Below are positions 41,119-51,600 of a stretch of DNA of 64,000 nt, piece after piece; positions within the stretch are counted from its first letter, which is position 1, and each line of letters opens with the position of its first letter. The position numbers and the translations under genes were made by a program. The stretch is taken from assembly GCA_036346395.1 (NCBI GenBank), contig CM070609.1:51780777-51844776 (forward strand). The letters are read 5' to 3'. Origin of the DNA: Hsuehochloa calcarea. Taxonomy: Eukaryota > Streptophyta > Magnoliopsida > Poales > Poaceae. The notes beneath the pieces are model-generated. The model was given only the letters and a program-made list of their open reading frames with translations, searched no databases and had not been told where the DNA came from.

Positions 41119-42783
41119 TGAAGGATCACAGAAAGGCTACGATAGCACAAAACAAAAATTTACCATGCAACCAAGGAACCTCCGCTAGTAATAGATCACG
41201 AGATTACCACTAGACGCGCCAACTCGTAGCAGAAGTAGAGTCGATGTAGAGAGTTGATGCAGTCGTAGTCGTCCTCGCCGCACGTCTTCTTCTCCGAGTC
41301 TTATGATCGTCACTAGTTGCGGATCATCCTAGTGTTGATGCTTCGCAACTTCTTCTCCAGGTCTTGTGATCGTCACGAGTTGTGGATCATCCTAGTGCTG
41401 ATGCTTCACAATTTCTTCTTTGAGTCTTGTGATCGTCACGAGTTGCGAATCGTCCTAGTGCTGATGCTTAGCAACAACACCTCCAAGGTATCCACACGTA
41501 CGGAGCAAGGATATCACGCGCTGGAGTCCTAGCGCCGGCAGTGTGGTATGAGGAGGGCATGGCTGTTAGGGTTTCAGGAGTTCTTCAAAAGATCATCATC
41601 ACCCCATGACACCACCCATCTATATATATAGGTATCCATGATGGATCTCGTACTTGAGGCTCATTAGGAACTCGTGGCCTATAAGAATTTGGATCACCAT
41701 CCAAATCAAATTCTAGCCCTTTAAGTGTGCGATCCTATAGGTTCATGTGTAATCGGTTGTGATTTGAAAACTCTTTTTCTACCACTAGTCGTTAGCGGTA
41801 CCTAGCAGCACATAACGATTTCCAAACACACATAGAATATATCGAACAAACCTTAATGCAATATGATCTACGACCAGGTCTATATCACTAACAACCAGCT
41901 CGTATCTCTATACGACAAATCCATATCTGGTCTCGACCAATCGTAACTCCTTACGGCCACGTTTCGACAACTTAGTGACCATGTTCGACCAGCCTACGAC
42001 CAGGTCGTATCTACATACAACTAGTTCGTATCTGATCGAACTGAAAGACCTTCTCGTGTATTCTCCCTTTGCCTCACGATGTCTGGTTGAACTCCAGGTG
42101 ACATGTTGTATCTTCCATGGACTATTCAATACTTTCTCGATTAAGTGTCGAATAACTTCAAGTGGTCGACACTTCGACCACTAGTGGCATGGCTATGCAG
42201 TTTCTTTATCTGACCACAACGAGGGGTCCAGAGACATCTCTCCTGTTAGGTTAGGAGGGGCAAATTCCATATCCAACCACCACATCCTCCGCATATTTCA
42301 TAGCATACTCGAAAGCTACCTTTATAACTACCCAGTTACGAGTAGTGTTTGGCAACCCCTAAGAGTACTACTACACATGTAGGAAACCATGCTGATCTCA
42401 GGTCTAAGGAATATACATCATCATTGCTTGAGACCAACTAATGATACATAGAATCATAACAATCTCAACAATGTCTCAAGGTGGGTCTTTTCTAACACCA
42501 TGTTCTCTAACATGTGTCCATATTATTGGTTTGATATCTCCATATCTATGACCTGTGAAACATAGTCATCAACCAATACATATGCTAGTCTATTCATATG
42601 TTTCCGACGAGGAAACGTTTAAGAATAATCATCGTAGAAATACAGAGTTTCACAATCAAGTCGCATACTTGATAATAAATATTCTTGATATTATTCTACG
42701 AAAAAGATAACATATTATCCAATGTTATGAACATAATGAAATATAATCATCTTTATGATTGCTTCTAGGGCATATTTCCAACA
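41119..42783 (-). repeat. 3' LTR of element J (about 1665 bp)
   Basis: The right end is secure (TGTTGG at 42783 on minus, next to the PPT). The left end, TGAAGGATCACAG on plus and so ...GATCCTTCA on minus, is chosen because it gives a CA end and coincides with loss of H sequence. Contains a 63-bp triple repeat. Confidence 0.75.
41286..41475. repeat. Tandem repeat, 3 x 63 bp, in J LTR
   Basis: GATCGTCAC recurs at 41305, 41368 and 41431; units share TCTTCT...GAGTCTTGTGATCGTCACG and CCTAGTGCTGATGCTT. The 21-codon repetitive ORF here is a consequence. Confidence 0.92.
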
Positions 42784-42803
42784 GTCTCCCACTTGCACTA
42801 GAG

Positions 42804-43200
42804 TCAATCATTTAAGTATCTAATACTGATAACTCTTGTGTGCATCTCATGCTTTGGCTGTGTGAGAGGCTTTGTCAATGGATCAGCAACATTTAAATCC
42901 GTATGAACTTTGCATATCTTAACATCTCCTCTATCCACCAATTCGCAAATAAGATGATAACGCCTGAGTATATGCTTGGACTTCTGATAGGATCTAGGCT
43001 CCTTAGCTTGCGCAATGGCTCCATTATTGTCACAATAGAGATCCATTGGCCTCGAGGCACTCAGAACCACACCCAACTCAGCAATGAAATTCCATATCCA
43101 AACACATTCTTTCACAGCTTCAGAAGCTGCAATGTACTCGGCCTTCATCGTAGAATCAGCAACCGTCTCTTGCTTGGAACTTTCCTAGCTCACTACTCCT
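42804..43200 (-). pseudogene. Copia RNase H (element J)
   Basis: Minus-strand open piece at 42804-43148: EYIAASEAVKECVWIWNFI, LYCDNNGAIAQAKEPRSYQK, then HTDLNVADPLTKPLTQ. DNNGA holds a catalytic Asp, and ADPLTKPL is the normal end of Copia pol. The first part (YTDASFQTDKDDYRSQSGF) lies at the end of the RT frame, one frameshift away. Confidence 0.88.
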
Positions 43201-43919
43201 CCATTCAAAATGAATACAAAACCAGATTGCGAACGATAATCATCTTTGTCGGTTTGGAAGCTTGCATCGGTGTAACCATTTACAACAGGCTCTTCATCAT
43301 CACCATAAACTAGGAACGCATCCTTAGTCCTTCTCAAGTACTTAAGAATATTTTGCACAGTTGTCCAGTGACCTTCGCCGGGATCAGCTTGGTATCTACT
43401 TGTAACACTTAGAGCATATGATAGATCTGGTCGAGTACATATCATGGCATACATGATAGATTCAATAGCCAAAGCATATGAAATACCATTCATACGGTCT
43501 CGCTCATCAGTTGTCGAAGGACACTGACTCTTGCTAAGACTTATGCCATGTGACATAGGCAAGAACCCTTTCTTGGCATACTGCATGTTGAACCGAATCA
43601 ACACCTTGTCAATATAAGTACTTTGGCGTAATCCAATTATCCTTCTTGATCTATCTCTATAGATCTTTACCACTAAGATATATGCTGCCTCTCCTAGGTC
43701 CTTCATAGAAAAACTATTTTTCAATGATGCCTTAACGGATTCCAGCATAGGAATATCATTCCTAATCAATAATATGTTATCCACATATAAGATTAGAATT
43801 ACAAGTGTGCTGCCACTAACCTTCATGTAAACACAAGGTTCTTCTTTGTTTTTGACGAAACCAAACCTTTTGATTTCCTCATCAAAACGTAAATTCCAAC
43901 TCTGAGATGCTTGCTTCAA
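43185..43919 (-). pseudogene. Copia reverse transcriptase (element J)
   Basis: 244-codon open frame from KQASQSWNLRFDEEIKRFGF to the start of RNase H. The active site reads YVDNILLI where relatives have YVDD, so the second catalytic aspartate is replaced by asparagine. Later motifs are normal (FSMKDLGEAAYIL, MYAMICTRPDLSYALSV). The upstream fingers part is at 43920-44290 in other frames. Confidence 0.9.
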
Positions 43920-44290
43920 CCCATAAATGGATTTCTGAAGTTTGCACAGGTTGTGTCAGGTACACATCCTCACTTAGGTTTCCATTAAGGAAAGTCATTT
44001 TGACATACATCTGTCATATCTCATAGTCGAAATTTGCAGCAATAGCTAGAATGATCCGTACATATTTAATCATCGCTACTGGTGAGAAAGTCTCATCGTA
44101 GTCAACTCCTTGAACTTGTCGAAACCCTTTTGCGACTAGTCGAGCTTTATGAATGTGAACATTTACATCCATGTCAATCTTTTTTTATAGATCCATTTGC
44201 ACTCAATTGTTTTAACACCATCAAGTGGATCGACTAGGTTCCAAACCAGATTGTCTCTCATGGAGTCTATCTTGGATTTCATGGCTCTAA
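43920..44290 (-). pseudogene. RT N-terminal part, frame-shifted (element J)
   Basis: Pieces corresponding to WNLVDPLDGVKTIECKWI, GFDKFKELT and AIMKYVRIIL-like codons can be read on the minus strand with stops between. They link integrase/linker (ending EEAMMDPDSEK at 44292) to the RT frame. Confidence 0.65.
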
Positions 44291-44291
44291 G

Positions 44292-45089
44292 CTATTTCTC
44301 AGAGTCTGGGTCCATCATCGCTTCCTCATAAGTCTTAGGCTCATCATTATTCAATAATAATATGGGCTCATACCTTATAAGCAATTGACATGGCCTTTTA
44401 GATCTACGTGGGGCTGATGCCTCATCAACAGGTTCAACAATATTTTGTTCATCCTGTAGAGGTTCAGTAGGAGTTGATACACTTTCATACGTTTTCCGAA
44501 TTTCTTCAAGTTGCACCTTTCTCCCACTGACTCCTTTTGAAAGAAACTCTTTCTCCAAAAATATACCATTTCGGACAACAAAAACTTTGTCTTCTTCCCA
44601 GTTGTAGAAATAATATCCTCTGCGATCAGATCGTAAGGATTTGATTGTCTTGTCAAGTTGATTCTGTGCTTCATTCTGGAACTCCTTGAACTTTTCAAAG
44701 GATTCCGACTTGTGCCTCATTAAATAGATATATCCATATCTACTATAGTCATCGGTGAAAGTAATGAAGTATTGAAAACCACCTCTAGCTGTCGTGCTCA
44801 TTGGTCCACATACATCAGTATGTAAGAGTGGCAGCAAGTCGGATGCCCTCTCATTCCGACCAGTGAAAGGTGTCTTGGTCATCTTTCCATGTAGGCAAGA
44901 TTCGCACGTTTCAAATGATTCCAAATCAAATGAGTTTAGAATTGCATTATCATGGAGCTTCTTCGTACGTTTCTTACTTATGTGACCCAAATGACAATAC
45001 CAAATAAAAGTAGAATTCATATCATTGGGCCGAAGCCTCTTCGCATTAATACTATATACGGGTGCATCATCAAGATTTAAAATAAACAA
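44292..45089 (-). pseudogene. Integrase with internal deletion (element J)
   Basis: 265-codon frame: pre-integrase FIWYCHLGHISKKRTKKLHD and CESCLHGKMTKTPF zinc part; HTDVCGPM (first Asp); TFTDDYSRYGYIYLM; SLRSDRRGYYF (second Asp). The reading then jumps straight to YNWEEDKVFVVRNGIFLEKE, which normally lies about 150-200 residues later. The catalytic Glu region is missing. The rest is the linker to RT (EAMMDPDSEK). Confidence 0.88.
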
Positions 45090-45508
45090 CCATTCAAAAC
45101 AGGAGCATAGCCATAAAATATTTCATTCAAAAATATAGAACAACCACTGTTCTCAATGATGAATTTATAACCCTCTACCATCAAACATGAGATAGAGATG
45201 ATGTTTCTATTTATGGCTGGAACGTAATAAAAATTATTTAATTCCATAATAAATCCTGAGGGCAAAAGTAATGGCAAAGTCCTGACAGCTAATGCAGCAA
45301 CCCTTGCTTTATTCCCGACGCGAAGATCCATCTCGCTCCTTGCAATTCTCCTACTCCTTGTTAGACTCTGCATCGAATTGCAAATATGAGCAACCAATCC
45401 TGTATCAAATACCCAAGAGCTAACAGAATAATCAGCAAGAAAAACATCTATAACAATAATACCTGAAGTGGAAGGTTTTGTCCCACCATTCTTTTTCAGA
45501 TCAGCCAA
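45077..45508 (-). pseudogene. Copia protease (element J)
   Basis: Open for 143 codons. SSWVFDTGLVAHICNSMQSL carries the DTG triad, though the usual DTGS is DTGL here. It continues LRVGNKARVAALAV and NIISISCLMVEGYKFIIENS, the protease-to-pre-integrase path of Angela-like elements. Confidence 0.88.
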
Positions 45509-45617
45509 CTATTTCTTGCAGTTCCTCTTCTAATGGCATGTCTCTTTGCAGTAAAAGCACTCATTCTCTTGAGTCGGGCCGGACTTAGTCTTGGGCTTAG
45601 GCTTGTTAGTTTGGATC
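45509..45617 (-). pseudogene. gag zinc knuckle remnant (element J)
   Basis: The minus strand near 45515-45560 reads ECFYCKETCH, stop, KRNCKK: a CX2C...H...C knuckle with a nonsense codon. Continues upstream to the hAT insertion. Confidence 0.7.
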
Positions 45618-46482
45618 TAGGGCTGGATAACGAGCTGGCTCGGCTCGGCTTGTTAAGACTCGTTAAGAAAATGAGCTCGGCTCGGCTCGGCTCGTTAAGC
45701 TAACTAGCAAAATACCAGGCTCGGCTCAGCTCGTTAAAAACTCAAACTCGACTCGTTAGGCTCGTTATCAATAAAAATTCATGTAGTACATCTCTGTTAA
45801 TCAATGATCATGCTACCATCACCATGCACCATCTCTGTTATGCAATTAACCCGCTTATAGCATGTGAAAGTGGAGACAGAGGCTAAGCCCGGACCGGAGC
45901 CGAGGCGGGAGGTGGCGGAAGCGGGGGGCCGGGACCGGAGCTGGAGGTGGCGGAAGGCGGAAGCAGGAGGCCAGGGGTGAAGTAGGGCCTGGAGCCAACG
46001 GGGCGGCGGCGGGTGTGTGGCGATCGCATGGGTCTTGGGTTGTGGAAGTGGGAGGCTAGGGCCTCGAGCCGCGTGATCGTCGCGGCGGCCGCGTGGGGTA
46101 CTAGGGTGGTGGAGCAGGGCCTGGAGCGGTGGAGCCAGCGGGGGCAGGCGGGATGGTCTGTGGGGGTAGGTGAATCAGGGAATGAACTGGAAGGCCAAGC
46201 ACATGAGCCCCGAGCTACCGAGCATTAGGGATGAGGGACTTAGAGAGTTAGGGTTGCGTCGAGCACAGTGGCCAGTGGGCTGGGTCTAGAACTGGCCAGT
46301 GGGCTGCCTGGCGGTCAACCGATATGTCCTGGAACTCTGGACGTCTGGTGAGTGAACGAGCTAAACGAGTTAACGAGCAACTCGCGAGCCAGCTCAGCTC
46401 GGCTCGTTAAGGGACCAAGTTCGAGCCGAGCCCTTAACGAGCTGAGCTGGCTCACGAGTTTCGAGCTTTTTTTCCACCCTTA
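45618..46482. mobile_element. Non-autonomous hAT element (865 bp) in gag of J
   Basis: Ends TAGGGCTGGATAACGAGC and ...CTTTTTTTCCACCCTTA (complement TAAGGGTGGAAAAAAAG) form imperfect inverted termini. Flanked by a perfect 8-bp duplication TTTGGATC at 45610-45617 and 46483-46490, diagnostic for hAT. Subterminal GGCTCGGCTCGTTAA-type motifs are repeated near both ends. The GC-rich centre (45880-46250) encodes no transposase. Confidence 0.9.
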
Positions 46483-46490
46483 TTTGGATC

Positions 46491-46772
46491 TCATCCGAAA
46501 CTTTAGTCTTGCCCTTACCTTTGACCCAAGTCTTAGCCTTCGTCTTGAAGCTTATACTTTTTGCACCATCATCACATGATTGTTGCTTTTCTTTATACTG
46601 TCCTCTACAGTCTTGAGCATCATATGCAGTTCGATGAGATTCTTGTCTAAGCCATCCATATGGAAGTTCAGAATGAACTACCCATAGCTTGCAGGAAGCG
46701 AAGCAAGAATCAGTCTGAGAAGAATCGCCGGGACCTCACCTAGTTCCCTGGCCATCTCACTTTCTTTCTGTC
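46491..46772 (-). pseudogene. gag fragment (element J)
   Basis: The minus-strand reading includes KESEMARELGEVPAILLRL, LASLPASYG and MDGLDKNLIELHMMLKTVED, matching the capsid end of Angela-type gag, then a basic segment. Ends where Copia C begins; the N-terminus is beyond the window. Confidence 0.82.
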
Positions 46773-46887
46773 TGTGGATTTCATGGGGATATGCTCCAGA
46801 TCTTAGGATGATGTGACAATTGGCAATGGCGTTTACGGTTTGTCGTTTCACGCGTTTTCGACAAAGTTCTGAGCTTATCGCTCGGGG

Positions 46888-46961
46888 TGGTCCGACCGGT
46901 CCTTGACGGCGGTCCGACCGGTCCCATATCGGTCGGACCGCCATCCTGGGCGATCGGACCG
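46888..46961. promoter_or_regulatory. Palindrome array (C LTR, U3 start)
   Basis: Centres 46893, 46915, 46935 and 46956 (spacing 22, 20, 21). Confidence 0.75.
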
Positions 46962-47131
46962 GCGATGACCAAAAGTGTTCAAATCAGTGGGCCAAAAATA
47001 GGTGTTGTAGACAAGTAAGGGGATCCCAATGCACTTGGTCTCATGATTTTGGAGCCTCGGTGAAAAGTTCTATTGGTTTAAAGTTTCCGAAGGTTTGGAT
47101 TTTGGGAGCTTGAATTTGGCTAAGTCCTATA

Positions 47132-47204
47132 TGGTCCGACCGCTCATTGTGGAGCGGTCCGACCGCCATGGCGCGTCCCGACCGCTCACTGGGCGGTCGG
47201 GCCG
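47132..47204. promoter_or_regulatory. Palindrome array (C LTR, middle)
   Basis: TGGTCCGACCG, CGGTCCGACCG, CGCGTCCCGACC and CGGTCGGGCCG centred near 47137, 47160, 47178 and 47199. Confidence 0.65.
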
Positions 47205-47404
47205 AACTACTTGAACGTCGACCAACCGTGGCGATGTTGTTTTGTTAGGTCAAAGTCATTGGTTTCATGGCATATGATTTGCATGATGCATGTTTTGACT
47301 AACATGGGTCAAGTTGTGAAGAACTTGTTCCCGAATTCGTGCTTTCTTGTCTGTGGTTGTGCAGGTAGCTTGGTGGTCAACGACGGTCAACGGCGAGGAG
47401 AATC

Positions 47405-47452
47405 GGGACTAGACTTGAAGAGTTGAGGTCCAGAACGATCGACGATGCCGGG
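47405..47452 (+). promoter_or_regulatory. Conserved GAGGTCCAGAACG block (C LTR)
   Basis: GGGACTAGACTTG...GAGGTCCAGAACGATCGAC, as in B, about 190 bp upstream of the TATA box. Confidence 0.65.
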
Positions 47453-47643
47453 TGAGGTCAACGACTCAAGCGTGACACAAGATGGACAAGGGTGACCTAT
47501 TGGCGAATCCATGACGCATGGTGAAGCGGTTTAGGTCAAAGGTTAAAGACGGCGCTTCGCGAAGCGTGCATGTGTGACCCGTTTGTTAGTGGGCCTTAAC
47601 GGGAGCCCAATTAAGTCAAACCCTAAGAGTTTTAGGCCTCCAC

Positions 47644-47652
47644 TATAAATAG
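47644..47652 (+). promoter_or_regulatory. TATA box in C LTR
   Basis: TATAAATAG in CTCCACTATAAATAGGAGG. Confidence 0.75.
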
Positions 47653-48237
47653 GAGGAGATGGTGGCTGCACCTCTCGCTCTCTCGCCTTTTGATGTTTCA
47701 AAACCCTAATTGTCTTTAGGGGAGTTGAGGTGGAGGCTAGGGCTCTTGATGGTTTGTGGTGAATTTCGTGATCCTTGATTGTTTACTGATCCATGATGGT
47801 GTGGATGTAATCCAGCTTCAATCACGAAATCAATCTATGCAAGGTTTGCTTGAGATAAGTCTCTTTTCGTTCTTGCTTTCAATTTGGTGATTTTAGGGCT
47901 TTCTTTGATCCACGAGTTTGTGATTGATTCTTTCACGTGAATTAGCTTGCTGTGATATGTGTGAATCTATCTAGCATCATCTTGATCATCAATCTCTCAC
48001 GAACAAGCTTTAGGATCAAGTTTTCGTTCTTGCCCGTTTTAGACCTTCGTTAATCAATTGACAATTGCTCAAGATCGTTCCAAGAATTATCATAATATTC
48101 GATTGGAATAGGTCCTCAATAGCATATAGAAGGTGTGTGCAAAGTTTCATAAAGATTGGAGTTGAGAATCAAAAGTTTCACCTAATTGCAACTTCGTCAT
48201 CGGGTGATTTTCTTGTTGTAGATCGGTTCGAGTCGGC

Positions 48238-48350
48238 CGGTCGACCGCCGTCATCACCGGTCGACCGATTTTGGAGCGGTCCGACCGCCAAAGACAACGC
48301 CGGTCGACCGCCGACAATCGGTCCGACCGGTTGAGTATAATGGTCGATCA
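48238..48350. promoter_or_regulatory. Palindrome array (C LTR, 3' end)
   Basis: CGGTCGACCG (three), CGGTCCGACCG (two) and a decayed TGGTCGATCA, about 20-23 bp apart; equivalent to 17009-17125 in B. Confidence 0.68.
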
Positions 48351-48558
48351 CTTTGTCTTTGTGAGTCTTGGTAATCTTAGTTGATTTTGTTATATTGCTT
48401 AGGGTTTAATTGGATTCAATACTAGTCTTCATTTGTCTTGGTATATTGATCTTCATAGCTTCCTAATAGCTCTGGAGTTAATTTGTATTGAGTTCATAAT
48501 TTGTGAAAAAGTGAGCGTGCTCCTATTCACCCCCTCTAGTCGCCTTTACGGTCCAACA

Positions 48559-48573
48559 AGTGGTATCGAGCCG
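48559..48573 (+). other. Primer binding site, element C
   Basis: AGTGGTATCGAGCC after the LTR; one A shorter than TGGTATCAGAGCC, as in A. Confidence 0.8.
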
Positions 48574-48615
48574 GTTAGTTCAATCTTGATCTTAACAGGT
48601 CACCGAACTTTGGCG

Positions 48616-49900
48616 ATGGATAAGTTTTCTACTAAACCACATATCTTCGATGGGCACGACTATGCCTATTGGAAGAATCGTATCTTGCGTCTTTCTTGAG
48701 AGCGAGGACAAGCTATTTGGGATGTTGTTAGAGCCCGCTTGTTATTCTGAAATTGCTACACACGCTTCGCAATTCTTTTGGCTAACAACAATAAGGCTAA
48801 GAATCTTTTATATGGTGCACTTGGTAGACAAGAATATGATAGAATTTGCAATCTTTCAATCACAAGCATGAAATTTGGAACACTCTCGAAACATATCATG
48901 AGGTTCGTCCCAAATCAAAAGGTGCGCCAAGCTGTTTACAAGCGTGAGTACAATAAATTCGAGATGCGTCTGGAGAGAGCATCGATGACATTTTCAATCG
49001 ATTTAATAAAGTAATTAATCAAATGAAAGTCGTTGATATTGAATATTCTCAATCTGAAAATGCCACCCATCTCTTGGTGCAATCAACACCAAGGAGTGGG
49101 AGATGAAAGCTCTTGCTATAGAAGAAAATGTTGATCTTTCAAGTCTTACTTTAGAATTGCTTTATAGTAAACTCAAGACTCATGAAATTAAAAGAGTTGA
49201 TCATCCTAAGAAAGATAATTTAGCTTTGGTAGCGGATCCTCTCAAAAGGCTTTTGATGACTCTTGTGAATCTTCTTCGGATTTTCATTTGCTTGTTTATC
49301 CGCTATTCATGAAGAGGAGCTTGAAAGTATTCTGAAACAGAGTTAGCTCTTCTAGCTAAGAAATTCACACGGGCCTACAATAATGTGAGAAACAAAAGAG
49401 AGGTGGTCCGGTAACATGCTATGAATGTGGTGAGCTCAATCATATCCGCAAATTGCCCCAAGTGAAAGGTAAGAGCAATCATAAGGAAGGAAAGCGACTT
49501 GGAAGAAGCCTCCTTTCAACAAATCAAGGTATGAGGCAAATAAGCTTGTGAAGGTCGCTCACCGGGTCCTTGCCGCTTTTGAGGATCAATCCTTGAGCGA
49601 TGTGGATACCGGGAGTGAGGAGGACAAGGAGGAGGAGATCCTCAAGGTAAAAAGAAAGGAAGGCCAAAGATTTCACGGCATGTGCTTCATGGTCGACACG
49701 GACGACATTGATGATAATGAGGTATCTTTTTCTTATGATGAGCTTTACGCTAAATATGATTCTATAGTTGAGCAATTGCTTAGTCAAGATGAAGCGCTTG
49801 AATTTGTTATGACAAAAATAAGAAATTAGAGTCAAAAATTAGCAAACCGAAAGTAGAGCTTAAAGCTGCTAAGACTCTTGAACTCGATGAATGTTTATCT
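48616..49900 (+). pseudogene. gag N-terminal and knuckle region (element C)
   Basis: ATG at 48616: MDKFSTKPHIFDGHDYAYWK, the UBN2-type capsid start, then a frameshift after about 28 codons. Further matches in several frames: LLYGALGRQEYDRICNL, LTLELLYSKLKTHEIKRVDH and, near 49420, CYECGELNHIRK with the last cysteine lost by a small deletion. Acidic SDVDTGSEEDKEEE at 49600. At least five frame changes. Confidence 0.82.
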
Positions 49901-50600
49901 TGTCATACTATGCATTCGAAATTACCAAGTTACAATCTGCTCATAATATTTGTGTACAACAACTTGAGAATGCTAAATCTGAACTAAATGAAATTAAAAG
50001 TGCTCCTTGTGAAAAATGTTTAGAATCTAGTAAATTGATTGCTTTTGATGTTTTGATTCTAGCCCTTGCACTTCATGCTTAGAAAAGAACGTGAAATCAA
50101 AGATATCTTAGAAGTCGCTAGAGTCAAATATGCTAAGCTTAAGGACAATATTGAAAATACTACTTGTGCTTCATGTTCCACTCTTAAGCTTGAAATTGCT
50201 TTGTATAAGGAAAATCTATGGATAAAACTTGTGATTCTTGTGTCAACTTGAGAAAAGAAAATGCTTACCTTCATGATACATTAGAGAAATTTTCTAAAGG
50301 TAAGAAACAATTAAACATGATTCTTGACAAGTCTAAAACTCCTTATAAGAAGCAAGGTTTAGGATTCAATTCTTTTCAAGACAATTCGAACCCAAAAGTC
50401 ATTCAAGTCTTGGAAAAGGGTTTAATTGAATTCAAAACCCAACTGCAAAAACATCTTTTAAATCTGAGGTTTTGCCCAACCTTGTATTAATTCAAATGGT
50501 GCTTCTTCTAGTGGTACCAAGTACCATTGCACTTATTGCAAAAAGGTGGACATTTGATTGAATCTTTGTTGGCGTGAGGTTGAAAAATGATAGGAAAAAT
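49901..50600 (+). pseudogene. gag C-terminal coiled coil (element C)
   Basis: Collinear with B 9514-10200. CxxC pairs CEKC, CASC and CDSC are readable, plus KGKKQLNMILDKSKTPYKKQ. Single-base differences from B shift the frame at about 50050, 50090 and 50215. Near 50530 the second knuckle reads CTYCKK then shifts frame. Confidence 0.8.
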
Positions 50601-50738
50601 TTTGATAGAATTTCATTCATGCAACCTAGAGCTTCTATGAGACATGGTAACACGAAAAGAATAAACTGGATTAGGATTTTTATCTTATGCAAATCATTAT
50701 GTTTCTAGACATCCTAATTCTAATGTGTATCAGACTGG

Positions 50739-50815
50739 CGGTCTGACCGCTGGTGCTCACCGGTCTGACCGTTTTGGTCACCGGTCTGACCGCCAGCACA
50801 AAGCCGGTCAGACCG
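50739..50815. promoter_or_regulatory. Palindrome array between gag and protease (element C)
   Basis: CGGTCTGACCG, CGGTCTGACCG, CGGTCTGACCG and CGGTCAGACCG centred at 50744, 50766, 50787 and 50810 (spacing 22, 21, 23). All four are perfect, better preserved than in B. They lie in an open frame (50725-50994) that reads through to the linker before protease. Confidence 0.72.
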
Positions 50816-50999
50816 CCCATGGACAGTTCAAGTCTCATTTTAATTTGAACATTGCTCATAACCAAATGTTAAATGAAATCAAGGATAGTACTTCTGGTTT
50901 GTATACTCCTTGCAGACGTGTGTCTCAGTACTGGATTCCTAAATCTTGTTTATCTAATCCCAGTATTGAGACACATCGTTCTTTTGCTCCTTGATTTTT

Positions 51000-51384
51000 A
51001 GGATTACCGCGGAAAGGGGAAGAACACGTGGTTCGTTGACTCCGGATGTTCACGCCACATGACCGGCACTCAAAATGGTTCACCTCTTTCACGCGAGCAA
51101 CAGGTGATGACTTCATCACCTTTGGAGATGATACACAAGGGCGAATTGAAGGAACAGGATCAATTAGGGTAAACAACAAATTCATTCTAAAGGATGTCGC
51201 TCTTGTGGACAAGCTTAGGTATAATCTCCTTTCTGTTTCTCAGCTTCTTGATGATGGGTATGAGACTGTTTTTAAGAAAAATGCTTGTCGTGTGCTTGAT
51301 TCTCCTGGTGAGCTTGTGTTTGGAATCTCTAGAGTTGGTAGAATTTTGGGTGACTTTTTCGAATCTCTTCTTTGGATCTCTTAA
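51000..51384 (+). pseudogene. Copia protease domain (element C)
   Basis: GKNTWFVDSGCSRHMTG at 51014-51065 with the DSG triad, then a short deletion shifts frame; the next frame (51046-51384) continues FITFGDDTQGRIEG to CRVLDSPGELVFGISRVGR. Otherwise nearly identical to B. Confidence 0.85.
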
Positions 51385-51600
51385 ATGTTTGCTTACATCT
51401 TCTTGATTTTTGGCTTTGGCATCGACGTTTGGGGCACATTGGTTTTGATCATTTGACGCGAGTTAGCAACCTTGATCTCATGAGAGGTTTGCCTAAGCTC
51501 AAAGCTGTCAAAGATGCTGTATGTGCGCCTTGTAGGCATGGCAAACAAGTTGCTGCCTCACACCCTTCTGTGACTATGGTTATGGTAGACGGACGGGACG
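51385..51600 (+). pseudogene. GAG-pre-integrase domain (element C)
   Basis: FWLWHRRLGHIGFDHLTRV, then LMRGLPKLKAVKDAVCAPCR and HGKQVAASHP: the HH-CC zinc-binding pattern is complete in one open frame (51372-51632). Confidence 0.88.

Larger units (their letters stand above)
41119..46772 (-). mobile_element. Copia retrotransposon J, Angela/BARE-like, 3' portion
   Basis: Minus-strand element. Its 3' LTR (41119-42783) starts TGTTGGAAATATGCCCTAGA on the minus strand, as in Angela/BARE-type Copia elements of grasses, preceded by the PPT AGTGGGAGAC. RNase H, RT, a deleted integrase, protease and gag follow to 46772, where Copia C is inserted. An hAT element sits inside at 45618-46482. The 5' LTR lies beyond the window. 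Confidence 0.9.
46773..48558 (+). repeat. 5' LTR of Copia C (1786 bp)
   Basis: TGTGGATTTCATGGGGATAT ... CGCCTTTACGGTCCAACA, nearly identical to the 3' LTR of B. TATA, conserved block and three palindrome arrays present. Confidence 0.93.

Noticed and set aside
41317..41532. Repetitive 71-aa ORF
   Set aside because: Produced by the 63-bp tandem repeat in the J LTR, whose unit is a multiple of three.
48559..48573. tRNA-like sequence
   Set aside because: Only the 3' complement of initiator tRNA-Met (primer binding site), not a tRNA gene.
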